A DNA stretch of 48,175 nucleotides. Origin: Bacteroidota bacterium. GTDB taxonomy: Bacteria > Bacteroidota > Bacteroidia > Bacteroidales > WCHB1-69. Position 1 is the stretch's first letter; every line of letters begins with the position of its first letter. This document shows, piece by piece, positions 27,350 through 35,921 of the stretch. The notes below the pieces were generated by a model, which worked only from the letters and a program-made list of their open reading frames with translations, had not been told where the DNA came from and ran no database searches. A program made the position numbers and the translations under genes. The stretch covers positions 1-48,175 of the forward strand of contig JAGVVH010000482.1 of the NCBI GenBank assembly GCA_019135895.1. The letters run 5' to 3'.

Positions 27350-27967
27350 ATGATTTCTAAGCTAGAATTTGATCATAAGGAGTTCTTGAAAGACATAGTC
27401 ATAGAAGAGGATGCTAATAAAGAATGGTATCTATCAGATGACTATTATGCTTGGTATTATACTTATGGTTTTACCATCAAACCAAAGAGCATCTTTGAGG
27501 TTGGCGTAAGATACGGTTACTCAATGGCTTGTATAATCAAGGGATCCGTTGACGCTGGCGTTGCACCAGAACTCGTGATCGGCATTGATAACGAGGAAGA
27601 TCATGGCGGATCGAATACGGCAGCACTGCAATCGCTCAATAGTTTATTCCCAGAGATCAATGTTCAGCTTATAACAAAGAACGTATATCGTGGATTACCT
27701 AAGATAGATCATAGGTTTGATCTGATCCACATTGACGCAGCACATCATGTATATCCAACAATACACCATCTTGACCAAGCCTATCGCATGCTGAATCCGG
27801 GCGGATATATTGTAATTGACGATATGGGGTCCAAAATCACATATGGGATTTCATCTGACACGTGTCATAAAGCTGTGCAAGACTTTCTATTATATAGGTT
27901 TAGAGAGTGCAAGCAATATACTTACATCAATAACTTTAGAGGTCATGTGATTTTGCAAGTCCCCTAA
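27350..27967 (+). CDS. Class I SAM-dependent methyltransferase (205 aa)
   Basis: Motif I is SIFEVGVRYGYSMAC, the acidic residue after strand 2 is in VIGIDNEEDHGG, and FDLIHIDAAHHVYPT followed by LNPGGYIVIDDMGS gives the later motifs, as in Methyltransf_24-type enzymes. AGTAGGAGTAGT precedes the ATG. It may methylate the sugar added by its neighbours. Confidence 0.82.
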   Translation: MISKLEFDHKEFLKDIVIEEDANKEWYLSDDYYAWYYTYGFTIKPKSIFEVGVRYGYSMACIIKGSVDAGVAPELVIGIDNEEDHGGSNTAALQSLNSLFPEINVQLITKNVYRGLPKIDHRFDLIHIDAAHHVYPTIHHLDQAYRMLNPGGYIVIDDMGSKITYGISSDTCHKAVQDFLLYRFRECKQYTYINNFRGHVILQVP

Positions 27968-27988
27968 AGTCAGATTTACCGGAACTTT

Positions 27989-28849
27989 ATGTTCCTTAAA
28001 TATGTACATGGGACGGCATCTATCATGTGCGAGTATTTGGAACCAGCAGAGGGAATTGATATAGAGCTTTATGATATGTCAAGCAAGAAATTTGGAAATT
28101 ATTTATGTAACTCATATGGGGAAGAAGCAGAATTTTGGTATTATGAACCAATGGGTGTTGGTTACGTAAGCCCACAACTACCATATGCGGAGTATTGTAG
28201 CTTGTATGATAGTGATTGGTACCACAATGAATGGATGGAAAGTATCAAGCATCCCATAACATCTGAACGCTTTGATTCTGATGTAAATGTAGCCAAGATC
28301 AGAATAAGTGAATATTCTCGTAGACTTGGTAGTTTGAAACATTTGGGGCCAGCATTAGATGTTGGGTGTAGTAACGGTGCATTTGTTCAAGAGATGTTGC
28401 ATCAAGGATATGAATGTGTTGGCGTTGACGTAGCTCCCGGTGCCGTGGCCGAAGCACAAACTCGCCCACTGCTTAGTAAGAATCTATATGTACATAATTT
28501 TGAAAGCCAGCCATGCAAAGAGCTAAAACACCAATACTATAATATAGTATTGTTCCACGATGTTTTTGAGCATCTATATTATCCAGGTCGTACCCTTAGA
28601 AATATTTGTGAATGTACCCCTCCGAGATTCACACTTATCGTAGATATGCCATGCTTGGATTCAGGGTTAGCAAATGGTATTGCTGGCTGGAAACATCTTT
28701 GGGGTCACACACATCCTTATCTATACACAGTTAGAGGATTAGTGAATATTGTCTCTGCCGTTATGCAATCTGTTAGAGTATTGCAAAGCTATTGCCCAAT
28801 CCCCGATAAGCGAGTAGTGATAATGGAGTGCCACAAAAGACCCTACTAA
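27989..28849 (+). CDS. Class I SAM-dependent methyltransferase with N-terminal extension (286 aa)
   Basis: The first 110 residues are a separate region (aromatic, SLYDSDWYHNEWMESIKHP). Then come ALDVGCSNGAFVQEM (motif I), CVGVDVAPGAVAEA, and VLFHDVFEHLYYPGRTLRNI, as in Methyltransf_23 enzymes that act on glycans or lipids. It is the last gene of the glycan cassette; a promoter-like element follows its stop. Confidence 0.82.
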   Translation: MFLKYVHGTASIMCEYLEPAEGIDIELYDMSSKKFGNYLCNSYGEEAEFWYYEPMGVGYVSPQLPYAEYCSLYDSDWYHNEWMESIKHPITSERFDSDVNVAKIRISEYSRRLGSLKHLGPALDVGCSNGAFVQEMLHQGYECVGVDVAPGAVAEAQTRPLLSKNLYVHNFESQPCKELKHQYYNIVLFHDVFEHLYYPGRTLRNICECTPPRFTLIVDMPCLDSGLANGIAGWKHLWGHTHPYLYTVRGLVNIVSAVMQSVRVLQSYCPIPDKRVVIMECHKRPY

Positions 28850-28851
28850 AA

Positions 28852-28865
28852 TTATGTTATCTATA
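28852..28865 (+). promoter_or_regulatory. Candidate phage promoter, copy 3 (TTATGTTATCTATA)
   Basis: Differs from copies 1 and 2 at two of 14 positions. It is in the short gap ahead of the 28886 gene. Confidence 0.55.
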
Positions 28866-28885
28866 ACTGTAGGGAGTTGATCAAT

Positions 28886-29233
28886 ATGGCTGAGCTACCA
28901 ATTGCTGCAGATCATATCCAAAAACTAGCGGCAGGCGCTTGGGTTGTTATCCAGATGATCAAGCCGGCTCTTGATGAGATCCCATCATTTAGAGCCTGGT
29001 ACGATGCTAGGGGCAAGCAATTCAAAAGCCTTATGTGGAGCATTCTTATTCTTGTTTTCACACTAGTTTGCAGTTTGTGGTACTATAAGTTACCATTGGA
29101 TGATGCGCTTACTGTTTCATACTATGTTGTATTTGGTGCCGCTGGTATCCATGTGACAATCGGACGCACTCTTGAAGCTACCGTAGCTAAGAGAGTCAGA
29201 GAAGAAGAATGCGGTGACGAGGAGGGATCATAA
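28886..29233 (+). CDS. Two-helix membrane protein, holin candidate (115 aa)
   Basis: The start MAELPIAADHIQK at 28886 is eight bases after AGGGAG. Two membrane helices at about residues 48-68 (SLMWSILILVFTLVCSLWYY) and 78-98, with a charged C-terminus (REEECGDEEGS), fit class II holins. It overlaps the next gene by TAATG. Confidence 0.62.
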   Translation: MAELPIAADHIQKLAAGAWVVIQMIKPALDEIPSFRAWYDARGKQFKSLMWSILILVFTLVCSLWYYKLPLDDALTVSYYVVFGAAGIHVTIGRTLEATVAKRVREEECGDEEGS

Positions 29234-29634
29234 TGGGAGACTGGTTTAAAAGCGTACTGGATTACGTACGTGCATGGCTCGTGTCTGTGTTCATCTCTAG
29301 CCGACAAGAGGCACTTGCTTATCTTGATCGTAAAGTGAAAGAAGCTGACGAGTATACTGATCGCAAAAAGGCAGAAGTAAAAACAGATGCTCTCAGAGAA
29401 CTTAGTGAAGGATTGGATGAAATTGACGACTATATCCAAAAACACTTCCCATTCTTGCCAGACAAAGCAATGAATGATCTTAAGGCAAGATTAGTCTCAA
29501 AAGCTTCTGAGTTCTATGACAAACTATCTGTGGTATCCGAAGAGAAAGAAGATGAAGTTCTTCAAGATGCTGGGAAGTTTGTAAAAGAGAAAATCAATGA
29601 AGTCTATGATTTCATTGAAGGAAAGGTAAAATAA
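29233..29634 (+). CDS. Helical coiled-coil protein (133 aa)
   Basis: Overlaps the previous stop (TAATG). A short hydrophobic N-terminus (VLDYVRAWLVSVFISS) is followed by almost continuous charged helix (KVKEADEYTDRKKAEVK, VSEEKEDEVLQDAGKFVKEK). It may be membrane-tethered and work with the preceding holin-like protein. Confidence 0.66.
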   Translation: MGDWFKSVLDYVRAWLVSVFISSRQEALAYLDRKVKEADEYTDRKKAEVKTDALRELSEGLDEIDDYIQKHFPFLPDKAMNDLKARLVSKASEFYDKLSVVSEEKEDEVLQDAGKFVKEKINEVYDFIEGKVK

Positions 29635-29638
29635 ATCA

Positions 29639-30535
29639 ATGAGCGATGAAAACGCACAAGAACTATCGCCAATCGGTAGCGAGCAGAGCCTGGAACAAGC
29701 AAACAGGCTCTGTTCGTTATTGGCTCAGTCTGCGAACGAACCATCAATCGCATACGAGATCATTCTAAATAACTCTGGCCTTCCAGAGGTAGACAGAAGT
29801 TATTATGAATATCTATACGATCTTATGCCTATTGATACTAACGATATTGGCGACAGAACCAAGGCAAACCGATTGATTATGGCAGCTATGAGTTCCCAGA
29901 ACTCATTGCTCATGAGTGGGCCAGCTAAGTGTATTGGGCCAGAAAAGTGTCCAGTATTTAGCAGATGTCCACTAACAGAGTGTGAAGCCAATGCGCTTTC
30001 TGGCGGGCCTTGTATTGTTGAGCTTGCAACTTGCGTATCTGCATTTAGGGGATTAATGGAATCGGTTGCTGAAGATATACATGAAGATATCTCAGCGTTC
30101 GATATTGTAAATGCGAAAAACCTTGCTGGCATTGATTTGGTGATTACAAGATGCCTAACCGATATTCACACAAATGGAATCTTCAGTAAGAAAGTTCAGG
30201 TATTAGATTCTGGTGCTAGAATTGAAGAACCGATCCCCAACCCAGCCATTGATACATTATCCAAGATGGTCAATGCGAGTGTGAAACTTCAATCCTCTGC
30301 TGGCTTTGGTGCTAAAGCCAGGGCGGAACTTAAACTACGTAATGCACAGCGCAAAGCGCAAGAGGGAGTGTCTGGCAACAGAGAGATGGACGGTGGGATA
30401 CGCGAACGACTTGATCGTATCAAGAAGTTGCAAGCATCAGATGAACAGGCCGGGCAGGTTGTACAAAGCCCGGATCACCAAGAACTATTACGTCGTTCTG
30501 TTCAAAACAGAGCCCAACCAAAAGACGAGGAGTAA
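29639..30535 (+). CDS. Cysteine-cluster protein, possible small terminase subunit (298 aa)
   Basis: A cysteine-rich core at residues about 99-137 reads KCIGPEKCPVFSRCPLTECE...GGPCIVELATC, likely to bind zinc or iron-sulfur. I recall CP-rich cores of this kind in phage proteins encoded near the large terminase. A helical middle and basic C-terminus (RAELKLRNAQRKAQEG) would suit DNA binding. Gene order (three small genes, then the large terminase) supports a packaging role, but this is inference. Confidence 0.55.
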   Translation: MSDENAQELSPIGSEQSLEQANRLCSLLAQSANEPSIAYEIILNNSGLPEVDRSYYEYLYDLMPIDTNDIGDRTKANRLIMAAMSSQNSLLMSGPAKCIGPEKCPVFSRCPLTECEANALSGGPCIVELATCVSAFRGLMESVAEDIHEDISAFDIVNAKNLAGIDLVITRCLTDIHTNGIFSKKVQVLDSGARIEEPIPNPAIDTLSKMVNASVKLQSSAGFGAKARAELKLRNAQRKAQEGVSGNREMDGGIRERLDRIKKLQASDEQAGQVVQSPDHQELLRRSVQNRAQPKDEE

Positions 30536-30539
30536 TAAA

Positions 30540-30671
30540 ATGGGAAAGAAAGATGCACCTGTAAAGACTATTGGTAGCCACGGCAAAACAACTAAGGTAT
30601 TTGTAGGTCCACCATCGCAACAGCAAATTCAGAAAGCGATTGGGGCTAAAGACGTTAAAACGAAGAAGTAG
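30540..30671 (+). CDS. Very small basic protein (43 aa)
   Basis: MGKKDAPVKTIGSHGKTTKV at 30540 follows GAGGAGTAAT. Lysine-rich with no hydrophobic core (ends KAIGAKDVKTKK). Possibly DNA-binding or packaged. Confidence 0.62.
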   Translation: MGKKDAPVKTIGSHGKTTKVFVGPPSQQQIQKAIGAKDVKTKK

Positions 30672-30679
30672 GTGAAATC

Positions 30680-31072
30680 ATGGCATTTGGTGGAGCCAAA
30701 GATGTTTTAAATATATTGCGTATGGGCATACGTCCAAGTCTTCGAGGTAATGTTGCAATGTCTAAAGCGTCATTGGCCATCAACGACGCTATATCACCAA
30801 TAAGCAAAAAAAGCGCACTTGCCACCATTGGTAAAGTAAGCGGTGTTCTTGGTGTGTCTGGAGCTATGGGATATGGTTATGGAGCCGCAACGGCTCCTTA
30901 CTCTGCACAAACTCCAACTGGTTTTATGGATAGACCCGGCACGATGCCACAAACAGAAAATATGACACTTGCCCTGAATAACCTGAATAAGGCTACATCT
31001 GGAACTGGCTATAGAAATATTGACGCGATGCAGCCCAGAGGGCACGGTTTTTACTCAGGTAGAATGAGGTAG
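30680..31072 (+). CDS. Glycine/alanine-rich hypothetical protein (130 aa)
   Basis: GTAGGTGAAATC precedes the ATG. ATIGKVSGVLGVSGAMGYGY is a small-residue hydrophobic stretch. The C-terminus is basic and disordered (QPRGHGFYSGRMR). Similar in style to 21053-21496. Possibly an internal virion protein. Confidence 0.62.
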   Translation: MAFGGAKDVLNILRMGIRPSLRGNVAMSKASLAINDAISPISKKSALATIGKVSGVLGVSGAMGYGYGAATAPYSAQTPTGFMDRPGTMPQTENMTLALNNLNKATSGTGYRNIDAMQPRGHGFYSGRMR

Positions 31073-31077
31073 GTACA

Positions 31078-31944
31078 ATGAGCGCATCTAATGTTACGGG
31101 TAGGCTTTATCCATGGTTGGTCCCTTTGATTGAGGATCTTGCTAATACGCCGGCATCTCAAGTAACCAACGAGCAAATGAACAATCTTTACAAGGTATAT
31201 CAGAAATTGCACAGACCTGGATATTTCGAACGAAGAAGACAAGCTAAAGTTAGTTTAGAAAATGTGAAGCCTATTCCTTATTCAGTAAACAGTGTATTAG
31301 AGACACACTTTAATGGTAATATTGACAATATAAATGCTGAGAATTTATATACTCTTGGTCAAAAACAAGAGCTAAGGGCAAGGGCAAGTAGCGCAGGCGG
31401 ACGTTCGGCTTATCGACAACCAACAGAAATGGTTCACAATGAATGGAAGCCTTGGGCTAAATTAAGTGGGCCGGAAGGCAATCAAAGATTAGTGGGCGGT
31501 CGCGTTCCGTCTTTGATGTCAAAAGAGCAAGTGAAGAATTTCAGTAGGAACGTTAAAGGTTGGGCATTAATGGATTTTGGGTTTCGCATGGCAAGCGGCG
31601 AGGGATTAGTTCATTCTGCAATAGGTAGTGCCGCGTTCACTGCTGTGTCGGTTGCTCTTCCAGGACCAACGGCTGCCTACATGCTAGGATCTATGGCTTT
31701 CAGTATTGGTAAAGGCAGCGCAGCAAATGCGTATTATAAATCACAAGAACGACAATCATATAATAATATGGCTGTCCAAAGATTTAGCCCCATTCCAACG
31801 CAAGATACTGCAGCTTCATTTGAAGCTAAAGCAGCATCTATAGAGAGGATTGCAGCAGCACAAGCTGATCGCTTCTCAAATTATTCGGTATCTAGGGTTG
31901 TACGTAGGCAAACGGGAAGTACATCAGAGGTGTGGTCAAGATGA
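31078..31944 (+). CDS. Hypothetical protein, possible internal virion protein (288 aa)
   Basis: Five bases after the previous gene, and overlapping the terminase start (ATGA). It has a basic first half (YFERRRQAKVSLENVK) and a small-residue hydrophobic middle (HSAIGSAAFTAVSVALPGPT). A polar helix with many alanines follows (SFEAKAASIERIAAAQADRF). No family recognised. Confidence 0.62.
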   Translation: MSASNVTGRLYPWLVPLIEDLANTPASQVTNEQMNNLYKVYQKLHRPGYFERRRQAKVSLENVKPIPYSVNSVLETHFNGNIDNINAENLYTLGQKQELRARASSAGGRSAYRQPTEMVHNEWKPWAKLSGPEGNQRLVGGRVPSLMSKEQVKNFSRNVKGWALMDFGFRMASGEGLVHSAIGSAAFTAVSVALPGPTAAYMLGSMAFSIGKGSAANAYYKSQERQSYNNMAVQRFSPIPTQDTAASFEAKAASIERIAAAQADRFSNYSVSRVVRRQTGSTSEVWSR

Positions 31945-33707
31945 AAACAATCGGTTTGAAGTGGATCCCAAAGACATACACTGACGAGTATCTTGTAAAG
32001 CTCAGTGAAGAGCATCAATCGTTTCCATACACAGAGATACCTCAGATACCGCCCATGCATCCCGAATGGGATGGGGGGCAAGACTCCTGGGATCTAGTTC
32101 ATATCAAAGCCCACCCCATCTTATGGGGCATGGCTCACCTTAATTCTCCATTCTCAACACGAAAGAAAGACGATGAGCCATGGGTACCAAGAGGTCTTCA
32201 AATTGAAATGGGCAATGTTGTTTATCCGACATTCTATGAACCTAACAAACGTGTAGCAATCCTTGCTGCTCGCCGTAGAGGTAAGACTGTTGGTGCTGCA
32301 GTGATTGTTCTTCACAGGGTAATGGAGACTCCTGGTACACGAGCTTTGATCATTACCCCGGCACCACGACAGCTTAAGAATTTCTTTGAAGATTATATTT
32401 GGAAATTCATTGATACTTCTCCAGAGCTTAAGGGCCAAGTAGAGAGAAGAACGGCATCGCCAAACTACAAAGTTACATTCAAGAATGGTAGTTCAATCAA
32501 CGGATTCTCTACGGGTGCACATGGACAGTCAGACAGAAGCAATACCCTTCGGTCAGAGGGTGCCGATATCGTTTACATAGATGAGATGGATTACATCATC
32601 CATACAGCATGGAAAGCGATTGATCCCATCATTGATGATCCGGACGTCAAACCCATAGTTTTGGCAACCACTACTCCTGCTGAAATGTCAGAGGGAGCAA
32701 GATTCTATCAGTGGTTCCACAACGAAGAACTATATAAATGTGCTCATGTTTGGTGGCCACTTACCAGAGACCCTGACATTAAGTATGAAGATATGATTCA
32801 AATTCGGAATAATGCCGATGATGAGTCTCAGTTTAAACGCGAGTACATGGCTATATGGGAAAGCACAAAAGATTCTGTATATAGCCAGGGTGACATCACA
32901 AGGGCTATGAGCAATTATAATTATGGTTCTCCAGAATACGTACACAATGGTAACGTAAAGATTATAGGTGTTGATTGGGATAAGTTTTCATCTGGATCTA
33001 CCATTGCCGTTGTTGAGTATGACGCAAAGAAGAAAATTACTAGACTTATTGATCGTGAAGACGTACCGCAAGGTGAGTATAGCCTTGATCTCGCCGTCAA
33101 GACTGTAGCCAGCATGGCTCGCAAGTATAGGCCGGCAGCTATTTATGTTGATCGTGGTTTTGGTGACTCTCAGATTGAACAACTTATGCTATATGATAAG
33201 AAACATCCCGAGCATGGTCTTAATTTCGAAAGAGTTCTTAAACCTGTTCACTTCAACGAGTCTGTTGAGATATTTGAACAACCAAGTGGTCAGTATATCA
33301 AGAAACACTTCAAACAGGTTATGGTAAATAGGCTAAGCATTTTGCTTCAGAGGGGAAGGTTCCGCTTTCCGTCTTCAGATGGCGAACTTCGAAATCAACT
33401 TAATACTTACAAGATTGTTAGCTTTACTGCTCGCGGTCCCCAGTTCACAAAGCATAATGATCACATGCATGATGCTACGGGCCTAGCAGTATACGGAGTA
33501 TGGGAACTTTTCTACGAACAAGACTATCGCGCGGGTACGTTAACTATGGTAGACTACATTCCGCCAGAGCGTAATATGCTTGGAGTAAACGCAGCATTAA
33601 ATGTTGGCATGGTGTCTAGGCGTAGACATTCACAACATAAAGAGCAAATCCCAGTTGGCGGCGGAAGAGATATGGGTCCCGCTAGTAGATCGAGGTCACA
33701 AATATAA
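31941..33707 (+). CDS. terL: Terminase large subunit (588 aa)
   Basis: The start MKTIGLKWIPK at 31941 follows AGAGGTG. The ATPase has Walker A AARRRGKT (109-116), Walker B ADIVYIDE (D214, E215) and an ATTTPAE coupling motif. The RNase H-fold nuclease has D345 (IIGVDWDKF), D404 (IYVDRGFGD) and D511 (HMHDATGLA). It is the motor and nuclease that fills the prohead with DNA. It is followed directly by 33707-35545, with overlapping stop and start. Confidence 0.93.
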   Translation: MKTIGLKWIPKTYTDEYLVKLSEEHQSFPYTEIPQIPPMHPEWDGGQDSWDLVHIKAHPILWGMAHLNSPFSTRKKDDEPWVPRGLQIEMGNVVYPTFYEPNKRVAILAARRRGKTVGAAVIVLHRVMETPGTRALIITPAPRQLKNFFEDYIWKFIDTSPELKGQVERRTASPNYKVTFKNGSSINGFSTGAHGQSDRSNTLRSEGADIVYIDEMDYIIHTAWKAIDPIIDDPDVKPIVLATTTPAEMSEGARFYQWFHNEELYKCAHVWWPLTRDPDIKYEDMIQIRNNADDESQFKREYMAIWESTKDSVYSQGDITRAMSNYNYGSPEYVHNGNVKIIGVDWDKFSSGSTIAVVEYDAKKKITRLIDREDVPQGEYSLDLAVKTVASMARKYRPAAIYVDRGFGDSQIEQLMLYDKKHPEHGLNFERVLKPVHFNESVEIFEQPSGQYIKKHFKQVMVNRLSILLQRGRFRFPSSDGELRNQLNTYKIVSFTARGPQFTKHNDHMHDATGLAVYGVWELFYEQDYRAGTLTMVDYIPPERNMLGVNAALNVGMVSRRRHSQHKEQIPVGGGRDMGPASRSRSQI

Positions 33708-35545
33708 TGCTTACCGATTTCCAGAAATCTTTGTTAAACGATAGGATTGGGATACAACATAAACCAGTCATTAATACAGATTCGTTTATACCAACGGCAT
33801 CATTAACAATACAAGAAGATGATGTTCGTTATAGATCAATCATGATCGACGACATAATTAAGGAAGCGAGATATAACGGTCTATATTTCAAAACCGCATC
33901 TGTAGAACTTAACAAACTTGCCAAAGATGAGGAAATTGTTTTATATGACGTACGAGGTTCCCGTGTCCATATACCTTGGGTTGATTTTAAATACGGCGTG
34001 TTAGTTAACCCACAAGCATATGTTATGCAGGCATATACCGGTTATGGTGATGATTATAAAAAACGAACACGCAATGACGGGGCAATAATCAAAGGATCCA
34101 TTGAAAAAGTTGCCTCCATGCTAGGAGTGGATACAAAGTCCATTAAAGATCACCCAGTCAGCAGAGGTCTTAGTGTCTTGGCAGCTGTGCGCGATAGTGG
34201 CGGAGATAGCAACGATTTACTTCAGGGACTGCGTAATATTGTAGATGAATATACCTCAGAAGAACTAGAACAGTGGGGGATCTCTAATGGAGAATGGGAC
34301 CTTTATAAAACAGTATCAGAGTTAAGTGATATGGTTCCGGTAGATGCTAGATCTTCACAGAGGCTCAACAAAGCATTGGCGTATCAACAATGGATTACAA
34401 GTGTAGCAAGTGGCGAAAGCGATGTCATTACGTATATTGCCGAACTTGCAGATAGAATGGATGTGGCCAATGGACGTATCACAGAATTAATAGATGTTGC
34501 CAGGGGGAAGGTATCATTATCCGTTGATCAATATGGTGAAGATCCGGTTGCAGAAGGATATAGAATTATTAGCTCAACATTCAGAGGAATTATTGAAAAG
34601 GGGAACCGATCTATTAGGGATAGTTTCTCACAAATGATATCTGGTTTAAGTAGGGCCGAACACAAACGAACCAGTTCCCCACAAAGCACATCGTATCTTG
34701 GTACGTATGGAGAAAACTTTTTTGAAGAATTATGGATACAGAAGTTCGGAGAGGAATCCAAGTTTCTGATACCGGGTTCTAATGTACAAACTAGTACCGA
34801 TAAAACACCAAAGATATCCATTCTTGCTTTGGATTCCGATAATCCATCTATTCATCCTGGCTTAATATCTGGATTGCATGTTCCATTGGGGCAGCAAATC
34901 GCAAGACAGCTTAGGGACAATGCTGAAATAACGGCTCCCACAGCAGTACGAGCACTAAGTGCTGGTGGATCAATTATTAGGTCTTCAATGGGGGCCATGC
35001 AAAATCTTATTATGGCAGCATGGTTTAGAGTGCCCATGTACCACAGAAACATAGAGATCAATAAACAAATACGTATTCTTGAACACGAGCTTGAAAGATC
35101 AGATAGTATAGAAGACCTAGAATTAGTCCAACCACTTGCTATTGCTAGAAATATTGTTGATATGGGTAATCAGTTGTATGGAGACGAGAGATCGGTAGAT
35201 CGATGTATTGTTTCTATAGTACAAAATATGAACAATCTCAGAGATATGAATCAGTTTATTGATCTTGCAGAAGGAGCCAATGTTGCTCGTGAAGTTCTGG
35301 GTCACATCGAGCAAAACGGTAACGAATACTCAAGAATAATTACTAGTCCGCGTGTTTCAGAGGAAGAGATGGAACTTTACTTAGCTGACTTAAAGCAAGC
35401 CGTTGAAGCACCTAAACTTTCCACTGAAGCACTTATTGCAATGGTTCCTCATATAGAAGAACCCGTAGACTGGGATGGCGATTCGGATCCAGATGCATAT
35501 TTTGCAGAAATCGTGAAAGATGGTGGTCCACGTGGTCAAGATTAG
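33707..35545 (+). CDS. Hypothetical protein between terminase and portal (612 aa)
   Basis: Overlaps the terminase stop (TAATG). Mostly helical, with many charged segments (ELADRMDVANGRITELIDVARG, ITAPTAVRALSAGGSIIRSS) and an acidic C-terminus (EEPVDWDGDSDPDAYFAEIV). Position suggests a head or packaging role. No motif recognised. Confidence 0.65.
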   Translation: MLTDFQKSLLNDRIGIQHKPVINTDSFIPTASLTIQEDDVRYRSIMIDDIIKEARYNGLYFKTASVELNKLAKDEEIVLYDVRGSRVHIPWVDFKYGVLVNPQAYVMQAYTGYGDDYKKRTRNDGAIIKGSIEKVASMLGVDTKSIKDHPVSRGLSVLAAVRDSGGDSNDLLQGLRNIVDEYTSEELEQWGISNGEWDLYKTVSELSDMVPVDARSSQRLNKALAYQQWITSVASGESDVITYIAELADRMDVANGRITELIDVARGKVSLSVDQYGEDPVAEGYRIISSTFRGIIEKGNRSIRDSFSQMISGLSRAEHKRTSSPQSTSYLGTYGENFFEELWIQKFGEESKFLIPGSNVQTSTDKTPKISILALDSDNPSIHPGLISGLHVPLGQQIARQLRDNAEITAPTAVRALSAGGSIIRSSMGAMQNLIMAAWFRVPMYHRNIEINKQIRILEHELERSDSIEDLELVQPLAIARNIVDMGNQLYGDERSVDRCIVSIVQNMNNLRDMNQFIDLAEGANVAREVLGHIEQNGNEYSRIITSPRVSEEEMELYLADLKQAVEAPKLSTEALIAMVPHIEEPVDWDGDSDPDAYFAEIVKDGGPRGQD

Positions 35546-35921
35546 TAATGATCCAATCATTAACTCAGTACAAGACTTCATGCAAAAAACGGTTGGTAGC
35601 AGACAACCATACATCTACAATGGTCACTTATCATGGTCTAGAGAACCTGGATCAGAAGAGATTGCAAAGATCAACTATGTGTTTTATACTATCCCATTAG
35701 TGATAATGATTGCTCCCCAAAAACCAAGATGGCGTTTCTGGTTACATAAAGCTTACTTGCGAGATATCGCAGAAATGAGTAGAACGGTTCAGATATTGAC
35801 CGACAATCGTATTCCGGTTCTTGTACTAGAAAAGAAAATACCAATAAGCGAAGAAAAGCTGAACGGCGTCTTAGCCCATATAGGTTCTTTCATTGATGAT
35901 GAGGTGCGTATCAATGTCTAG
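35520..35921 (+). CDS. Hypothetical protein (133 aa)
   Basis: Starts within the previous gene (26 bases of overlap) and ends within the portal start. The product has TIPLVIMIAPQKPRWRFWLH, a basic helix and IPVLVLEKKIPISEEKLN, so a small alpha/beta domain is likely. Its tight overlaps suggest translation coupled to the portal. Confidence 0.6.
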   Translation: MVVHVVKISNDPIINSVQDFMQKTVGSRQPYIYNGHLSWSREPGSEEIAKINYVFYTIPLVIMIAPQKPRWRFWLHKAYLRDIAEMSRTVQILTDNRIPVLVLEKKIPISEEKLNGVLAHIGSFIDDEVRINV

